Shown: positions 24,271-37,815, numbered from the stretch's first letter. The stretch is 64,000 bases of DNA from Takakia lepidozioides (GCA_030704615.1 CM060732.1:13144001-13208000), one strand, 5' to 3'. Numbers and translations: made by a program. The notes: generated from the letters alone by a model not told the origin.

Positions 24271-26302
24271 AGAATCAGTCCCTGTTTTTGCTTCGAATGA
24301 GCCATTCTCGGCCTCCATCTCTCTGGAACCAATCACTAAAAGGATTCATGTCTTTTCCGCCTCGACTGGGGTCCGACTTATTGTACGAAACCACTTTGGG
24401 AATGATTGATAAGTACACTTTACTGTTGGAGAATCAGTATAAACAATCTCACATCACGCGGGCATAAAAGATCACATATAGAAGTCGCAAAAACGACTCT
24501 AGAGTCGACGTGGATTTATGTGTGATTTATTTTAAATATTGAAGATATGTAAAAATAAATTATTAAAATTGTGAGTGGTTTGAACTACTTCACTTGCGAC
24601 ACCAAACTAAATTTTTCATTCATTTAATTTAAAATTATATTTATTAAGATGGAATATATAGTCATTTTAACCACTCATTTAACAACTAGGAATTCATTGC
24701 ATCATATATTTTTAATAATAAACTTTAAATAGATTTACATCAAAACTATTTTAGCTCGTGACGTGGAATATTCAGTCATTCTAACAACTCCACATACAAC
24801 TAATATAATACATGTTTAGGGAATGTATATTTTAATAAATTGTGGCTCTTTGTGCGACTCATAGATATTAGGGTTTAATATGCAGACATTGAGCTTGAAT
24901 TAATATTATCGTATTTCAAACACTAGTTATATTATATCATGAGTTGTTTTCAAATTATTTTATTCAACAAATATTCAAGGGTTGCGAGAGTGCTCAAGAG
25001 GTGCAATGGTGATCGTTTGATGTTTGAAGATCGGTTCGAGGAGATATGGACGTCAACTGTTGTTGTCTGTTCGGACCAAAGGTTGTTCATCGTCAAATAC
25101 TAGTGCAAATGGACACCTTGTTGGTGGTGGGTTGGACATTGTGATGGAAGGCCAAGGGACCCATGTAGTAGAGGCTAGAGCATACAAGACTTTTTACGGA
25201 CATAAGAGATTATTGACACTTCACAAACAGCTTAATTGTCCTCTCAATAGTCAGAACCACTTGTTGAAGGGACAATTTGAGAGGACAAGACAATGACATC
25301 TCTTCCGAATTGTCTAGTAAGCTTGAGCTAGGGGACTTGGATTGTGAAAATCCAATGAACTCTGAAGCATAAAAACGCCACATGGATGGGTGCAAGCAAA
25401 AAGAGGTAGTCATTGGAGCATCCACTTTGCCTTTTGGTCCATTGTCTTTTCAGCTTTTCTTGATCCATCTGTTTTTTATTTTTTTATTTTCTCTCTCTCT
25501 CTCTCCTCTCTTTATTTCATTCGTTACTTTACCACTTCAAGTAGCCGTTTCTCGATTGTTATAACTCAAAACATTAAACTGTTGATTTTAGATAGACTAG
25601 GTTTCTTACAATCTAGACAGTCATACTATGCCCAAGATATGTCCATTCTTTTTACTCAGACCTAGATTTTATTCCTTATGAATTAATGCATTGGGTTTAG
25701 GTGAGCATGTCATTACTTGATTAGTAGGTCCATTCGGTTTTCGTCATTTGTATGGATTTAAGTACTTCATAATTTGAGCTTAATATAATGAAACACCAGT
25801 AACTACGCATCTCAACAAGAGACATGATGGAATATGTTATATTGTAGATTGCACGTGAGGTCAGCCCATCCAATCAAGGAATCAACAACGTATGGAGGAG
25901 GGAAAAAAAAATGAAGAGAATGAAGAATGGGGAGGCAAAATTCTAGATGAAGATGACCAAACAACAAACATATTAAGACTTTTAGAAATTTGTCTTTTTT
26001 CTCAATAAGAAGCACAAAAACAAAGTGGAAGAAAAAACAACGATTATAAGAATCTAATTAATTTTGGCATAGTAATCTATAGTTACTTCTTGTAATGATG
26101 TGAAAATCATTAAGGTGTAAAACAGAGAAGTCTCATTGTTAGATGCAGTAATGTCGTTTGGGAGGGAAAAGCAAGATGATAACATCTTACAAATACGGGG
26201 GAGCAAGTATGATTATATCACTAAAAATAGCTCAAATGAGAGGGTTAAAGTTGTGTAAAGAAAGAAAAGAAAGACGGAGGAGTGATCAATTTTTCTCTCA
26301 CA
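24271..26302. other. Intergenic region upstream of the F-box gene
   Basis: AT-rich sequence without a recognised gene. A TC microsatellite lies near 25488-25510. Short frames at 25024-25296 and 25382-25665 show no domain. The last few hundred bases are the likely promoter of the F-box gene starting at 26303. Confidence 0.4.
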
Positions 26303-27963
26303 ATGAGTAGCACATCCCAAGGTGTCGTGCTAGAAGGCAGAAGCCATGGCCAAGGTGCCATATTAGACCCCAATGCCATATTAGACCCCAATGCAGCTGC
26401 CGCTGCCCCAGATGAAAAAGAAGGTGATGAGGCTAGTACTGCAGGGATAGATACAGATCGTCCCAATGTGGCTCCCATGGATAAAGCCTTGTGGGGCACA
26501 CTTCCTGAGGATCTTCAAGATCGAATTTTGGTTTGGCTTCCATTTCCCGCGTTTGCTCGTGCATGCACTGTCTGCAAAAGGTATGTCATTTTCTTCCTCT
26601 CTCAATTTCCCTCTCAAGTTATAGTCAACTTTTTTGTTTCCTTGGAACCATAAGATTATAATATATCTATAGCTAGCTTAAAGTTGTTGTTTTTTATTAC
26701 TAGATTTTTCTTTTGTACATTATCTAGATGAAGTCATGAAAGTTTTCACAATGTTCAGTAAACAATTCTAGGTTGCTTGGTGCAAATTCTATCAATAAAG
26801 AAAAATAATAAGAGCACATTGTTGCATACAGAGCTAACGAGTCAAAGACGTGGCAGGTGGAACTCTATAATGTACTCCTACAGCTTCTTGGAGATGTATC
26901 GGCGGGTTCCATCACCCAAAACATGTTTTCTTATGTTTGAGGCCAAAGATCGAAGTATGTGTTCTGTCTATAATCCCAACTCCAATCGTTGGCATCGCAT
27001 TCCCTTCACATTTTTCCACTACGAGACTAAGTTTCCATGTGCGGCAGCTGGAGGTTTGCTTTGTTTCTGCGGTGTGAGCGCTTATCCTAGCTTGTCGGTT
27101 TGCAATCCACTCACACGCAGGTAAGTGTTACGAGCATAATTTACAGTAAAAAAATCATTTTTCAATTCAATATAAATTTTGAACAACAAGCTTTGCAACA
27201 TATCAAGTTATACTAGGATTTTTGAGCTCAGTAAAAGCACGGTTTGGTTAATCAACAATTTGTATGGCTTCTCAGGTGGCGAGAACTGCCTCCTATGTTA
27301 CACAAGCGCTTCCCAAATCTAGTAGGCATGGTTGTTGACTCAACAACACGAGACTACAAGATTGTAGTGGCTGGCGATTATTATGAAGATAACGTGCGGA
27401 CAGAAGTGTATGATTCGGTCTCAAATTGTTGGCGAATTACCGGTAACCACTTGCCAATTGCAAATTACACCCTCCGCAATGCGTTCTGCAATGGTTTCCA
27501 TTTTTGGGTCACACGGGATCCATATGGGGTGATAGCATTCAACATGCAACATGGGGTATGGAGTGTAGTGAGAGCCCCAATGCCTTCTTTCCTCACCTCC
27601 CCACACCTGGTGGGATGCCAGCGGCGCCTGCTCATGGTGGGAGGGCTAAAAAAACATGCAATACCCAAGAACGTGCGTATGTGGGAGCTTGAACAAAATA
27701 CAATGAATTGGGTAGAAGTTGTCCGAATGCCACACACTCTTTGCAAGCGTTTTTTGAAAGACTCGAGAAACGGGGACTTTATGTGTGTTGGCCACAATGA
27801 TCTTATTTGTTTGACAAGCTATAAATGCCCCCATGCTTTGATCTATGACTTTGTCAAGCGGTCATGGCGTTGGGTGCCAAGTTGTCCCTTGCTCACGGAC
27901 ATTGAGGATTATCGATCGACCATTGGATTTCCTTTTAGCCCCAGGCTGGATGCTCCCGTTTGA
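26303..27963 (+). CDS. F-box/kelch-repeat protein
   Basis: Exons 26303-26580, 26857-27120 and 27276-27963 join with GT/AG borders and matching phases to give 409 residues. Residues 20-31 contain a small tandem ILDPNA duplication. The F-box lies at about 64-100 (LWGTLPEDLQDRILVWLPFP, then CTVCKRWNSI across the first intron). The rest is kelch-like: VYNPNSNRWHRIPF, CNPLTRRWRELPPM, EVYDSVSNCWRI and a final FVKRSWRWVPSCP. The family resembles Arabidopsis At5g15710-type proteins, which act as substrate receptors of SCF ubiquitin ligases; the substrate is not known. Length and domain order are near the family norm and no break is seen. The start is the first ATG in frame with the F-box. Confidence 0.88.
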
Positions 27964-29085
27964 TTGATATTGAACTTCAGAAATGTGGTTTTCTTATAAT
28001 TGTCTATAAAAAAAACCTTGATTATGATTTTATGTGGTTAATTTTGGTTTAAGCAGAATTAATTCCATGTCTAAATTTGTGTATTAATCAAACATTCAGA
28101 TCCATCTTCATGTAGTTTCTAAATGTTGCTATCCAATCTCACTTTTGAGATCTCTAGTTTTGATGGTCCATCTTCAGTAAGGCTGGGTATAGACTATTTA
28201 CCATTTTTCCCATCTGCTCTTGTTTGTGAATCCCAATGTTTTCAGTACATCATCCATGGGTTTCAAACATTACTAAAAGATAGTGCACCGGTATAACATC
28301 TTCTCGTATTAGAAATGTAACTTTTCATCTTGTTTCTGGGAAATAATATTACTCCCAATTCTGTCTTGCTAGGTTACACAATTTCTTCATTGCAAAAACT
28401 CAAGAGCACATTTGTTTTTTTTCAAGTCTTCACGTTTGTTACTAATCGTGTTTTTGATCCATCTCTCTTTATAGATAGACAATGTGCCCATTTTCATCTT
28501 GTTGGGGCTTCAATTTCACACCTAATGGCCACGGTTTGCCCTTGTACTTAAATTTCAAAAAAAACAAATGCATATTTTTGCCGAAGCCAGACATAGCTAT
28601 GATACGGTCATTTGACCTCAAAAAGGCTACTGCTTTTGATGGGCAGGTGGACATCTTTAGGACATCCAACACACATATGTAGTTGACCCCACAACCACTT
28701 ATAAAATGGTATTATGGCGCACTAACCATTGGACTAGCTGTTGGATTTTTTGGATGGTTTTAAATTAGGGCTACACAATTGCTCCGCACTACTCGTGAGG
28801 ACTTCTCAAAACACTGTTCTTTTGACTGGAGATATATGTTATTGTTCATATTTTACAATATGAACAATGTAAGAACTTAATGGCACATGCGTGCAACTTG
28901 ACGGTACTTTCGTGGGATTCAGGCTGCGTCGGCTCTTTAAGCTTTGTTGAGGAAAGCTGTGTATGGTCTCTTACATGTGTGTGCCACAGGCTATATGGTG
29001 TAGGCTGAGCCACATTCTTGAGAAGCGGCAGTGGACCAAGAAAAAACTAAGGCCAACAATGCGCAACAAATGGGAATGCTCTTTA
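27964..29085. other. Intergenic region 3' of the F-box gene
   Basis: AT-rich sequence with no recognised gene. It includes a perfect 12-bp inverted repeat at 28841-28852 and 28857-28868 with a 4-base spacer (ATTGTTCATATT and its complement). The hairpin is not followed by a T-run and is not called a terminator. Confidence 0.4.
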
Positions 29086-29750
29086 TCATTTTTGTGGTCT
29101 GTGACATATGACCCCTACATCCCCACATCCATGTTGCGCACTACTGGCAATCATGACATTCCAGTCAACTATAGCCTTATGAGCCATATGCTCGAACAGA
29201 CCCTGCCTATCCACATTTGGCTGAGACATGTCATCTATGAACCTGAACTCGGGAAAGTAATATTGCATCAGATGTTTCATATGTTTCATAAGCAATGACA
29301 TACATGACACTATATTTTTCGCTTGATTTACCCAAGGTATGTACATGACCGGTCTTGGATCAGAATTGAAGGATCCATACCCATGACATGGACTGTACTC
29401 AGCGTGTCTTGAGAATGGCACCCATTGTGAGTGCTTTGGCATGCATGAATGCCCCCCATCCTCCTGTCCTATGTCGTGCACATTCTCTCGAATGTTATCA
29501 CGCTTTGACAGAAATTTCATGGATCAGGACTTTATCTTTTCTCTACGACTCTTGGTGCCTAACTCCCACACCCATGTTGCGTCAAACAATCTCTTAGCAT
29601 ACCTTTTGTAGTCAGCCTTGGACCCGAGGTGATTGGAAAGCTCGAGATTAAAGCTGCAACAACCAGTATCCATCGAAACCAGTGAGTACTCCCATACACC
29701 TGCACAGAACTCAAGAATTGTTGGCTAATTGCACCAAAATGTTGCACTAA
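29086..29750 (-). pseudogene. PPR-protein remnant
   Basis: On the minus strand, LFEHMAHKAIVDWNVMIAS followed by SAQHGCGD (about 29110-29240) matches the PPR-motif pattern F..M..K.VVSWN.MI.GYAQHG.G. A second QHGCG appears near 29565. The surrounding frame has no further clear PPR units and no start, so this is a decayed fragment. It is on the same strand as the PPR pieces at 36.7-39.8 kb. Confidence 0.45.
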
Positions 29751-32700
29751 AATGTTACCACTTGAAGGCTCTTGTACTCATATTCAGTCCGGAGGTGATT
29801 TATTTAAAAGGTAAACATTGCATTTGGAATATATATCCTCTATAGAAAATAAATAATACTCCAAATAATAGCACTTAACTTGCAAACTTATCAACTTCAG
29901 TCTGGAGGTGACTAGAAAATACTTGAGAAAGCAACAACGAAAATGTACTCCGTAGATTAGTCCAAGGGTTTGTTGGAAGCCTGGATTGCATTACTCTCCC
30001 ATGCCTACTGGAATGCAAAGCAACCGAGCACATGATATAGTCAGCTCCTGTTGGAAAGCCACCAAAATGTTGAAGTCGATTTCCAAGCCGGCTAGTACAA
30101 TCATAAAAGTAATTCACAATTGGACAGAATGAAAATGAAGAGCTCACTAAATTGGCATGGAAGATTGCAGCGTGGAATCGCAGCCATCACCGTCGTCTCG
30201 TGGAATACAGAAGTAACAATATGGACGATTGAACTTAGCACAATCAGATGACCTGCATGAACGCCAGACATAAAAGCAACACCAACGATTATAGGCGAAT
30301 TGACAGAGGTAGCAAATGAATTATGTGCATTTAGGCACATGTAACAGCAAATGTCCTGGAATGGCAAAAGACATATGTTTCCCAACCAACCTGCAAGAGA
30401 TGTTCATCCAAGAGAGCATGGAAGGCGTAACAAAGAGTACCATGCAGAATAGTCATATAGCAGTAGGTATTTTTGTCCACAAAGTTGGAGCTTTTCTTTG
30501 CATACAGCTAGACGCCAAAAGTGTGGTACGGGCTCCACCTTGTGAATACCGCTCTCACCCATCTAACGGAGGACGATCATCATGACCTCCTCCGCATTTG
30601 CGGACACTCGAGATGCAGCTTCCTCGGCCTCTGCATCTTGATTATTTTGTGACGTCGCTCACGTAGCTCTTGAGCGCGCCCCCAAGAACCTCGCCGAAGT
30701 CAGTACAAGCGAGGCATGGTGACAAATGGAAATGGCAGGTGAGAGATAGAAGTGGGAATTGATGTCTTGTTTTTATCACTTCGCGCATCTGCAGAATCCC
30801 GTCACTACCCCCGCCAATTTCCTTCGTTGTAGTGGATACGAAGCGAGATATACAATGGATGTTGTCATCTTCATAATTTTACTACTATTGATGTCAAAAT
30901 CTTGCTTGAATTGCGAGCAACGATGCACAACGGATGCAGTAACTTAAAAAGCCACTTCAACCTACAAGGCAAGAAATTAACAATATTTCATGATGTACAC
31001 TCATCAATGCTGGCACTTACCAATGTAGATCCCCAGACCATACAGTACCATCCTGGCTATTACCCTATATTTGTCAACCCTATATTTGTCAACCCCATGC
31101 TACATGCACATGTCTCGCTAGGCTCTGCCCATACATCCTCTTAGTTCAGGGATTTCCCACCAACGCCCTTCCACCCTCTACTCCTACCCCACCACTAATC
31201 ATACACTTCATCGAATTTACGTACTGCCACGACCGCTTCCCGCACACCTCCATCCTCGAAAAGCGCCAGAAATATGCTCCGCTTATCTTTGTTATTCGCC
31301 GACGAGGGTGGGCCACGGGCCCACTCTCCGTCATCTCCACAGGCACCAGAAAGGGCATACACAACGACAATATCTCAACACTTCAAGATAATTTTAAAAT
31401 CCCCACCACCTCCATACATACATGCTTTAAATAAATCCACCTACGACACTTCGCTCTCTAACAGCCATCATAACCAATAAGCGGAAACTTGAATCCACCC
31501 CATCTCTGGTACCCCAAGGTACCCTCGGGTACCCTAGATACCCAGAGATACCTCATACCCCCAGTTACTTGGTGTCCCCTGGACACTTGTCATATTTATA
31601 TAGGGCCCACCCTTGAAAGGGGGCAGTAGCCGCAAGGCGAAGTGGCTCTTGAATAAGCCGGCTTTGGCCAGAGTCTTCTCTCATGACGTACATGTCCATG
31701 CAAAGAGATGTAGAACTCCCATATGGTAATCCCTGTTTTACAGCAATGTGTGTGACACAAGACTATGATTGTACAGATTCTTAAAGTCTACCGATGCAGG
31801 TAACCATGAAGGATCTATTCAAAGGTGTGCTGAAACATGCACAGATTCCATCATTTGTCCCCATGATGTGTTTTCGAATGCTCACTTTTGACGATTGTAG
31901 ATTGCGAGCATGATGGAACCACCAAAGACAGTGTTGATGGGTGTTTGTTGTGGACTTGAGAACAGATTTTCACAACAAAGAATGGCATGATGTGCACGAT
32001 GCCTAGCTACATTATGTGAGGATGAAAATAGCTTCAAATGCGTAATTGACATTTCATGAAATGAGGCAGACCCGGCAAGGTGTTTCCATTCGTGCGCACA
32101 GATTGTATGCATCGCTAGGAGGTTACATAGAAATCCGTTTATGCTATAAGCAAAACAAGCAAAATACACTCCCTATGAAGAGAATTAAATGACACCTTGC
32201 AAGTAAGTCTTCGGGAGCACTAAAAGTCTAATTGCCAACACTTGTGCATGTACTATGATATGCATCCTGAATTTCCTGCCATGTCAGCTCACCGAGCTCA
32301 CTGCGATTGTGTTCCCACCGTCACAATACACCTGCATTATCATTCACATCCAATTCTCTTACTCAGTTGGACCTCAAGCCTTCATTCACATTCTTGGCAA
32401 TTTGAAGAGGCTCCTCCCGGCCATGAATTGACTGGGAGCTCGAGAGGGCAACAATGCAATCTTGAAGTTTTTTTGCATTTCCTGCTAGCTACTTTAGGCT
32501 CTCGAACCATGGCAAGAGTGAATTCCATGTCTCGTAGGCGACCCTCGTCACTTGTGGGGAACACCTCACCCGATTTTCCCTTGCTCTTGTCCTCAGCTTT
32601 GACATTAAGGCTACCACCGGCATGCACTTCAAAACTGACGACAATTTCTGGCAAATGATCCAGCCTGCATGAAAGGTGCTTCAAAAATACAATTCAATTA

Positions 32701-34075
32701 TGCAAGCATGAAGTAGTGGACAGAGCATGCACACTTCGACATTCCATTGTTTCCTCCCGCACATAAGAGCTCAGCATGTTCATTGGTCTTGCAGATCCAC
32801 GTACCTACATTTTGGGGGATTCCTCTCCAATTCGTCTTGTACCACATGAAGCGTATTTTCAGAACAAGCATTGAACTTCGAAACATGTTGCCCCGGATGG
32901 CTGCCATGGCTTCCGCACTATGATGTTCACTCCAAGGACTAATGATACAGCCTCCTCTGCAAGCGACTAAGCCTTTCCTAAGTGCGCTAATTAATCCTGC
33001 TAATGTATGCTATTAGCTTGAGCGCGGAAAGCTTGTGAGGGCGACAACATATGACGTGGCATATGATGACAACATCACACCTCCTATCTTTTCAATCTGC
33101 TGCTCACTTCGTGACATGTGCACTCTTAAAATACACGTGTGACAGTTGTTACCCATATTGTTGTGCTTCACATACTTGTGTAGTAGACCCTGTGAAATGT
33201 GCCACAAATATCACGGTCAACGTGCCAATATATTTTGTTGACTCTGGCCGTGTGGAGTGGTCCCAATATAGTATGACATACGCCACACTTGCTAGTCTCA
33301 TGGTGCCACACTATGGATGGTTCCACGCAGTGTGGAAAAAACCACTTGCTCCTCTAGTGATCACTTTATGATTCTTATATAAACGACGGCCTTGGGGCCT
33401 ATACAAGTGGACCTTCAAAATGAAAACTAGTTGCTCGATTAATTCATGGCTTAGCCAGGCTACAATGACCTTACCTCAATAGCCGCCTAGGACCACGTGG
33501 CGAGGCGCCATTTGCTGATCGCGCGGGGCGGCGAAAGACTGCTGGCTCACGGCCAACGGTCTTTGGGTTTAGCCGTGCGTCCCATGCACAGTAATAATTA
33601 GTCTCGCCACTGTGCTAAGTTGGCATTAAACTTGTGATTAAGGACAGTGGGATCTCAAATATTTGTGTGCAAGGAAAGCATGACTGTGACCCTTTTTTCT
33701 CTCAGCATTTTACTCTCAATCCCTTCTTTTTAAGAAATAATCAAATGGGAGGAAGCCCTGTAAAGCTGATCATGGAAAATTTAACCAAGCGGGGTAGTTT
33801 CCAGTGTTGGGCGTTTGAGAGCAAAGGGAGGAAGCCCTAAGTTTGGAGCTTTATTTCATGTTGTTGAAGGGAAAGAAAAAAACCGGCAGTTCCAGTTGCT
33901 GGAAACTAATAACCTGCGGTTGCGGTTATTCTAATATTATCACCTCTACCGGTCATATATATATACCCGGATAGATAACCTTAGATAGCCACCCAACATT
34001 GGTAGTTTCTCCTCTGGCCCGTTGATGGTTAATTTTTCCACCTCTTGCAATGTTTATTCTATTTTCTTTTTTTTG
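29751..34075. other. Long gene-poor region
   Basis: No gene is recognised in this 4.3-kb stretch. Short frames such as 32382-32684 (minus) and 32242-32658 (plus) have no identifiable domain. It includes copy 2 of the dispersed repeat core near 31622-31675 and, just before it, a run of GGTACCC/ATACC direct repeats at about 31510-31560. From 33480 to 33560 the sequence is locally GC-rich. Confidence 0.4.
31622..31675 (+). repeat. Dispersed repeat core, copy 2
   Basis: GGCAGTAGCCGCAAGG, CG, AAGTGGCTCTT, then AAGCCGGCT and TTGGCCAGAGTC. It matches the minus-strand copy at 229-288 and the plus-strand copy at 49465-49520. No coding content is visible. Confidence 0.6.
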
Positions 34076-34262
34076 GTTTCCAAGGAAACCGGCCAGCCCT
34101 AGCAACTTGGCCTTGAGGGGGAAAATCAACACCCTTTCTGAGCCATGGAGACATTATAGGGGCGGTGACTCAGCCCGAAGGCAGAGAGATAGATGACAGG
34201 GGTTTGAACCCCAGACCCAGAGGCCAATGCACAAAGTGGCTTACCACCGGGCCACAACCTTG
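34076..34262 (-). mobile_element. tRNA-derived SINE copy, minus strand
   Basis: Read on the minus strand from 34262: an A-box-like TGGCCCGGTGGTAAG, a B box GGGTTCAAACCCC, then CATGGCTCAGAAAGGG, a T/C-rich run, CTCAAGGCC and GGTTTCCTTGG. The same block order is present at 17361 and 59371. This copy keeps both polymerase III boxes and is one of the most complete in the window. Confidence 0.65.
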
Positions 34263-35616
34263 TTGTATAATGCTATTTTTGTTCCAAAAAAACCAAAACC
34301 AAAACAAAGAAAACAACAACAAGAAGGCAATACATCAAAATTCTGTTTGGGTAGTCACCAATAAGTTTTAAAAAAAAAATCAGACTAGGCCGGATAGCTC
34401 TGTCCTAATAGTCAGCTTTCTCTCTCTCTTTAAATAAAACATGTTTGGTACTTGGGTTTGACTAAAATGCTAGAATTTATGGGCGGTTTTTTGGTTGATT
34501 ATAATTATCTATTTATATGTATAAATTTTTGTTCACACCCGAGAACAACGGCTTACAAATCAGGCCCTTTAATCAAAGTGAGAATAGAATGTAACCTCGC
34601 CATGAGGTATTGAGCATAAGACAGCACCCAGGGGAAGGGGATAGAGGATTATACCACATCCGACAATATAGCAGATTGAATCCAAAATCATCTCAGTGGT
34701 CCTCATTGCAAACAGAAAATAATAAAATAATAAAATAAAATTTTGGTATTTTTTAATAGAACTCACTAAAGTATTTATGAAATATTTGGATATATATATA
34801 TATATGACATCAGCCATAGCTAGTGTAAAACTAAGACCCTCTTCCCCTTGTGATTATTGCCCTCTTTCACAAAAATGTTCCCCACTAACGTACAGCGCCC
34901 GGAAACAAGTCCGTCGTTATAGTTTAACCCCTAAAGAACGACGCGACCCGATTTGGGTTGCGTCAGATTACTTGCCACACTCCAGCTCCCGATAGTGGAT
35001 GGAAGTGAACCTTGAAGATGAATTGTAGATGTCACAGAGGAGCATATGTGGGAATGTACAGTGCCAAAAAATCATAAAAGCTCTGCTCCCTAGAATTCTG
35101 CAAAGTGCCAGGGTTTCAGGAAATCCAATGTTAGAGCACCATTGACCTCCCTATGTGGCAGCCAAATGCGCAATCTTCAAGATAACATCTAGGGCTGAAT
35201 ATTTATCATAATGCCAAAAAATTTGGACAAGGCACCATGAAATGTTACTGTGCACTTACCAGAGGAATTGGAAACAAATGTCACCTCATGGGTGTACTTG
35301 GGAAAGAAGCCAAAACAAGATAATATACCCCCCATATTTCACATACTAAGCAGCCGGGTCCGTAAACTCCATTAGCGATGAGCACAGCTAAGCATGAGCA
35401 TGAGCAGAAATAAGCATGAGCAGAGTCTGAAATGACACAATTTTGAGGCAATTTTGAGGCCATTCCACAGTTATTTGAACGAAAATGGTGGATCAATGCG
35501 GACAACCAGAAGGTCAAATTATGGGAAGTCGACAGCGAATATGGACCCGCGGTAATATGCCATGTTTTTATTTCCGCGGAACAACCGACAAAGGAAGTTA
35601 GAATGATCACTGTCCG
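34263..35616. other. Intergenic region before the gypsy element
   Basis: No gene is recognised. A (TA)n tract lies near 34793-34805. Short frames (34569-34817 minus, 34777-34995 plus) have no domain signature. The right end abuts the start of the gypsy 5' LTR at 35617. Confidence 0.4.
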
Positions 35617-35855
35617 TGTCGCGGCCCTTTGCCTTGAGGGCAGGGGGTCGGGACACAAGAGGGGCTGCCCTTGTGGTGGGGGCAGTGGCAACAATAGGTA
35701 CGGGGGCTGAAGTACCCTTGAGTGCCCAAGGCACTCAAGGAGGCGGAGGCGCTCACTAGGTGGAGCCCCGCACACCGGGTTGCGGTGGGGGTGGTTCCAC
35801 GAGGGGTGGTGGTAGCTTAGTGGGTCTTAGTGGGGGTGGCATAGGACTCATCATG
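35617..35855 (+). repeat. Gypsy 5' LTR, left part
   Basis: This stretch is nearly identical to 46018-46256 of the 3' LTR. It starts TGTCGCGG and ends ACTCATCATG, where the CACTA element begins. The final ATG is one copy of the 3-bp target duplication. Confidence 0.85.
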
Positions 35856-36138
35856 CACTACAACATATCGCGGTATATATGACTGTATATATGACTATCC
35901 CATAGTCATAAACGGTACATATGACTGCAATGACTTTAAGTCGTGCAAACGAAGTGAATACAATGAGTACAGTATGGTCGATCATGGATGAACCAAGTGA
36001 TACATCTCACTGTCATGTGGCAGTCATATGTACTCCTACCATACATGACTTAGTGTGCTGCTGCAAACTGTACACGTGTCTCTTTTTAATAAGTCCAGGA
36101 GGTTTTGTGGATGTGCGCCATATGGCGTCTCCCGAAAC

Positions 36139-36345
36139 TGCCACGTGGCATATCCATGAGGAGGATCTGCAATCATCATCCTGACTACAACCATGCTAAT
36201 ATCTGGACACGTGGCATATAATGAGAGGTCTTACAGTCATTGTTCTGACTACAAACATCATGATATGTGGACACGTGGCAAGTATTGAGGAGGTCATGCA
36301 GTCATGATCCTAACTATGACATGCTGATATATGGACACGTGGTGT
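36139..36345. repeat. Four tandem units with G-box cores in the CACTA subterminal region
   Basis: CACGTGG occurs at 36142-36148, 36208-36214, 36272-36278 and 36336-36342, spaced 66, 64 and 64 bases apart. Between them GAGGAGGTC, CAGTCAT and CTGACTACAA recur. A further CACGTG lies at about 36074. The repeats look like the subterminal binding array of a CACTA element. CACGTGG is also the plant G-box/ABRE core, so a role in transcription of the captured fragments is possible but is an inference. Confidence 0.7.
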
Positions 36346-36706
36346 CATATGAGGGGTTGTTTTGAACTTTTAAATGTATTGGACAGTCAGAGCCGCGACT
36401 ATGCTTATCTCGTTAGGGTTAGTAGAGATTAGGGTTAGTATTATTCAATACTAAACAAAGAGAAGAACAAAGGGAAGAACTAAGAGACAAAAAATGACTC
36501 TGCAAATGAATGCTTTATTCACAGGAAAGAACAAAGTCAGCAAGTGCAAAGGACAAAACATAGGCACTTAAAGACAACAGTAGATGTAAGAGCTTCTCTT
36601 AAACTGCTGCCAGTCAAATTTACGATATAGCACCGGAGTCCCAAAATCTGCTCCTCAAACAATAGTATGACAAAGTGCAAAGGACACTACATATGCACTG
36701 AAGATA

Positions 36707-37111
36707 TCAATAGATGTAAAATGCGTATGTCTTTCTACTTTTGCTACTGTTCCAGCACAACAACAAATCAGCAGGATAGGGTGCACCCACATTTTGCATG
36801 TACATGTCCACGAGGGTATTGTTCAGAATGACATTTGGTAAAATTCCAGCTCTGACAATGTTGCCATGGACTTCTGTTCCCTTTTCCAGAGCTGCCAGGC
36901 TTGCACATACATTGCAAATGCACAAAAATGTGATGTGGTCGGGCTTCACCCCTACCCCCATCATTTGATCATAGGTCTCCAAAGCCTCCATACCACGTCC
37001 GGCCTGCAATGCAGACCCTGCAAGCATCGCGTTCCATGACACCACTTCTCGTTCAGCCATAGTGTTGAAAACTCCCTTCGCATCCTTAATGCACCCACAT
37101 TTGGCATACAT
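36707..37111 (-). pseudogene. Captured PPR fragment A
   Basis: The minus-strand frame contains MYAKCGCIKDAKGVFNTM, VVSWNAMLAG, MEALETYDQM, VKPDHITFLCICNVCASLAA and HGNIVRAGILPNVILNNTLV. These are plant-type (PLS) PPR motifs of an organelle RNA-binding protein. About three motifs are present; there is no start codon, no targeting peptide and no C-terminal E/DYW domain. It lies inside the CACTA element. Confidence 0.8.
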
Positions 37112-37328
37112 GTCACTAGGGCAGTATTCAGAATGACATCCGGTACAATTCCAGCTTAGACAATGTCACCATGGACCTCTTTCTGGCCCTCTTAGATGAA
37201 TCTGCACCCACACTCTATCCCTGCTCCTTCAGCTATCCATGCCTATGCACAAATCATGCATACATCCTTGCCTTGCTGCTAGCAGCTGACGATGACAGCC
37301 TAGATTTATTCTAGGAAACACCCAACTC

Positions 37329-37815
37329 AACTTATCACACTAGTTCCTATGCTCAATTGCGTCTGCTACTCTCTACAATCAGACAGACATTCACCTTCTT
37401 GCCTTGATTGTCCCACCATTGACTGGGTAAGAAAAGTATTCATTCCACAGCTTCTCCTCATCTCTGTTACCTGTTTCTGGATACTTTCCTGTTGTCACAT
37501 TGGCAGTATCATGTCAAGTCACTCCAAACTATCAAAGGTTCACTCAACCAGCTAACATGCAGAATTCAACATGGAAACTTAGGGTCGATTCTGATAAGGA
37601 AAAACAGGGTGAAATGTGTTGAAGAAGGTGCCTTCCTTAGCAGTGCTTGATTGATCAATTCCACCGCTACTCCTGCAGCTTCCAGTTGACCATCACCCAT
37701 CTTATCACACTAGTTCCTATGCTCAATTGCATCTTCTACTCTCTGTAATCCAACAGGCATTCACCTTTTTGCCTTGATTGTCCCACCGTTGACTGGGGTC
37801 AGAAAAGTAGTGACT
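37329..37815. repeat. Direct repeat inside the CACTA element
   Basis: 37329-37436 and 37702-37810 are close copies, both starting CTTATCACACTAGTTCCTAT and ending in a GACTGGG-like block followed by AGAAAAGTA. They are about 373 bases apart. The sequence between them contains a block (GTGTTGAAGAAGGTGCCTT) that reappears near 41090, showing further internal duplication. Confidence 0.65.

Noticed and set aside
28841-28868. Perfect 12-bp hairpin as a possible terminator
   Set aside because: The hairpin is AT-rich, lacks a T-run and is in nuclear plant DNA, where such terminators are not used.
35281-35775. 164-codon minus-strand frame, with a relative at 45958-46176
   Set aside because: The shared part is the gypsy LTR read backwards; it repeats because the LTR repeats, not because it is a gene.
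36412-36440. TTAGGGTTAG-like motifs, suggestive of telomeric repeats
   Set aside because: Only two imperfect copies; plant telomeres are TTTAGGG arrays and no array is present.
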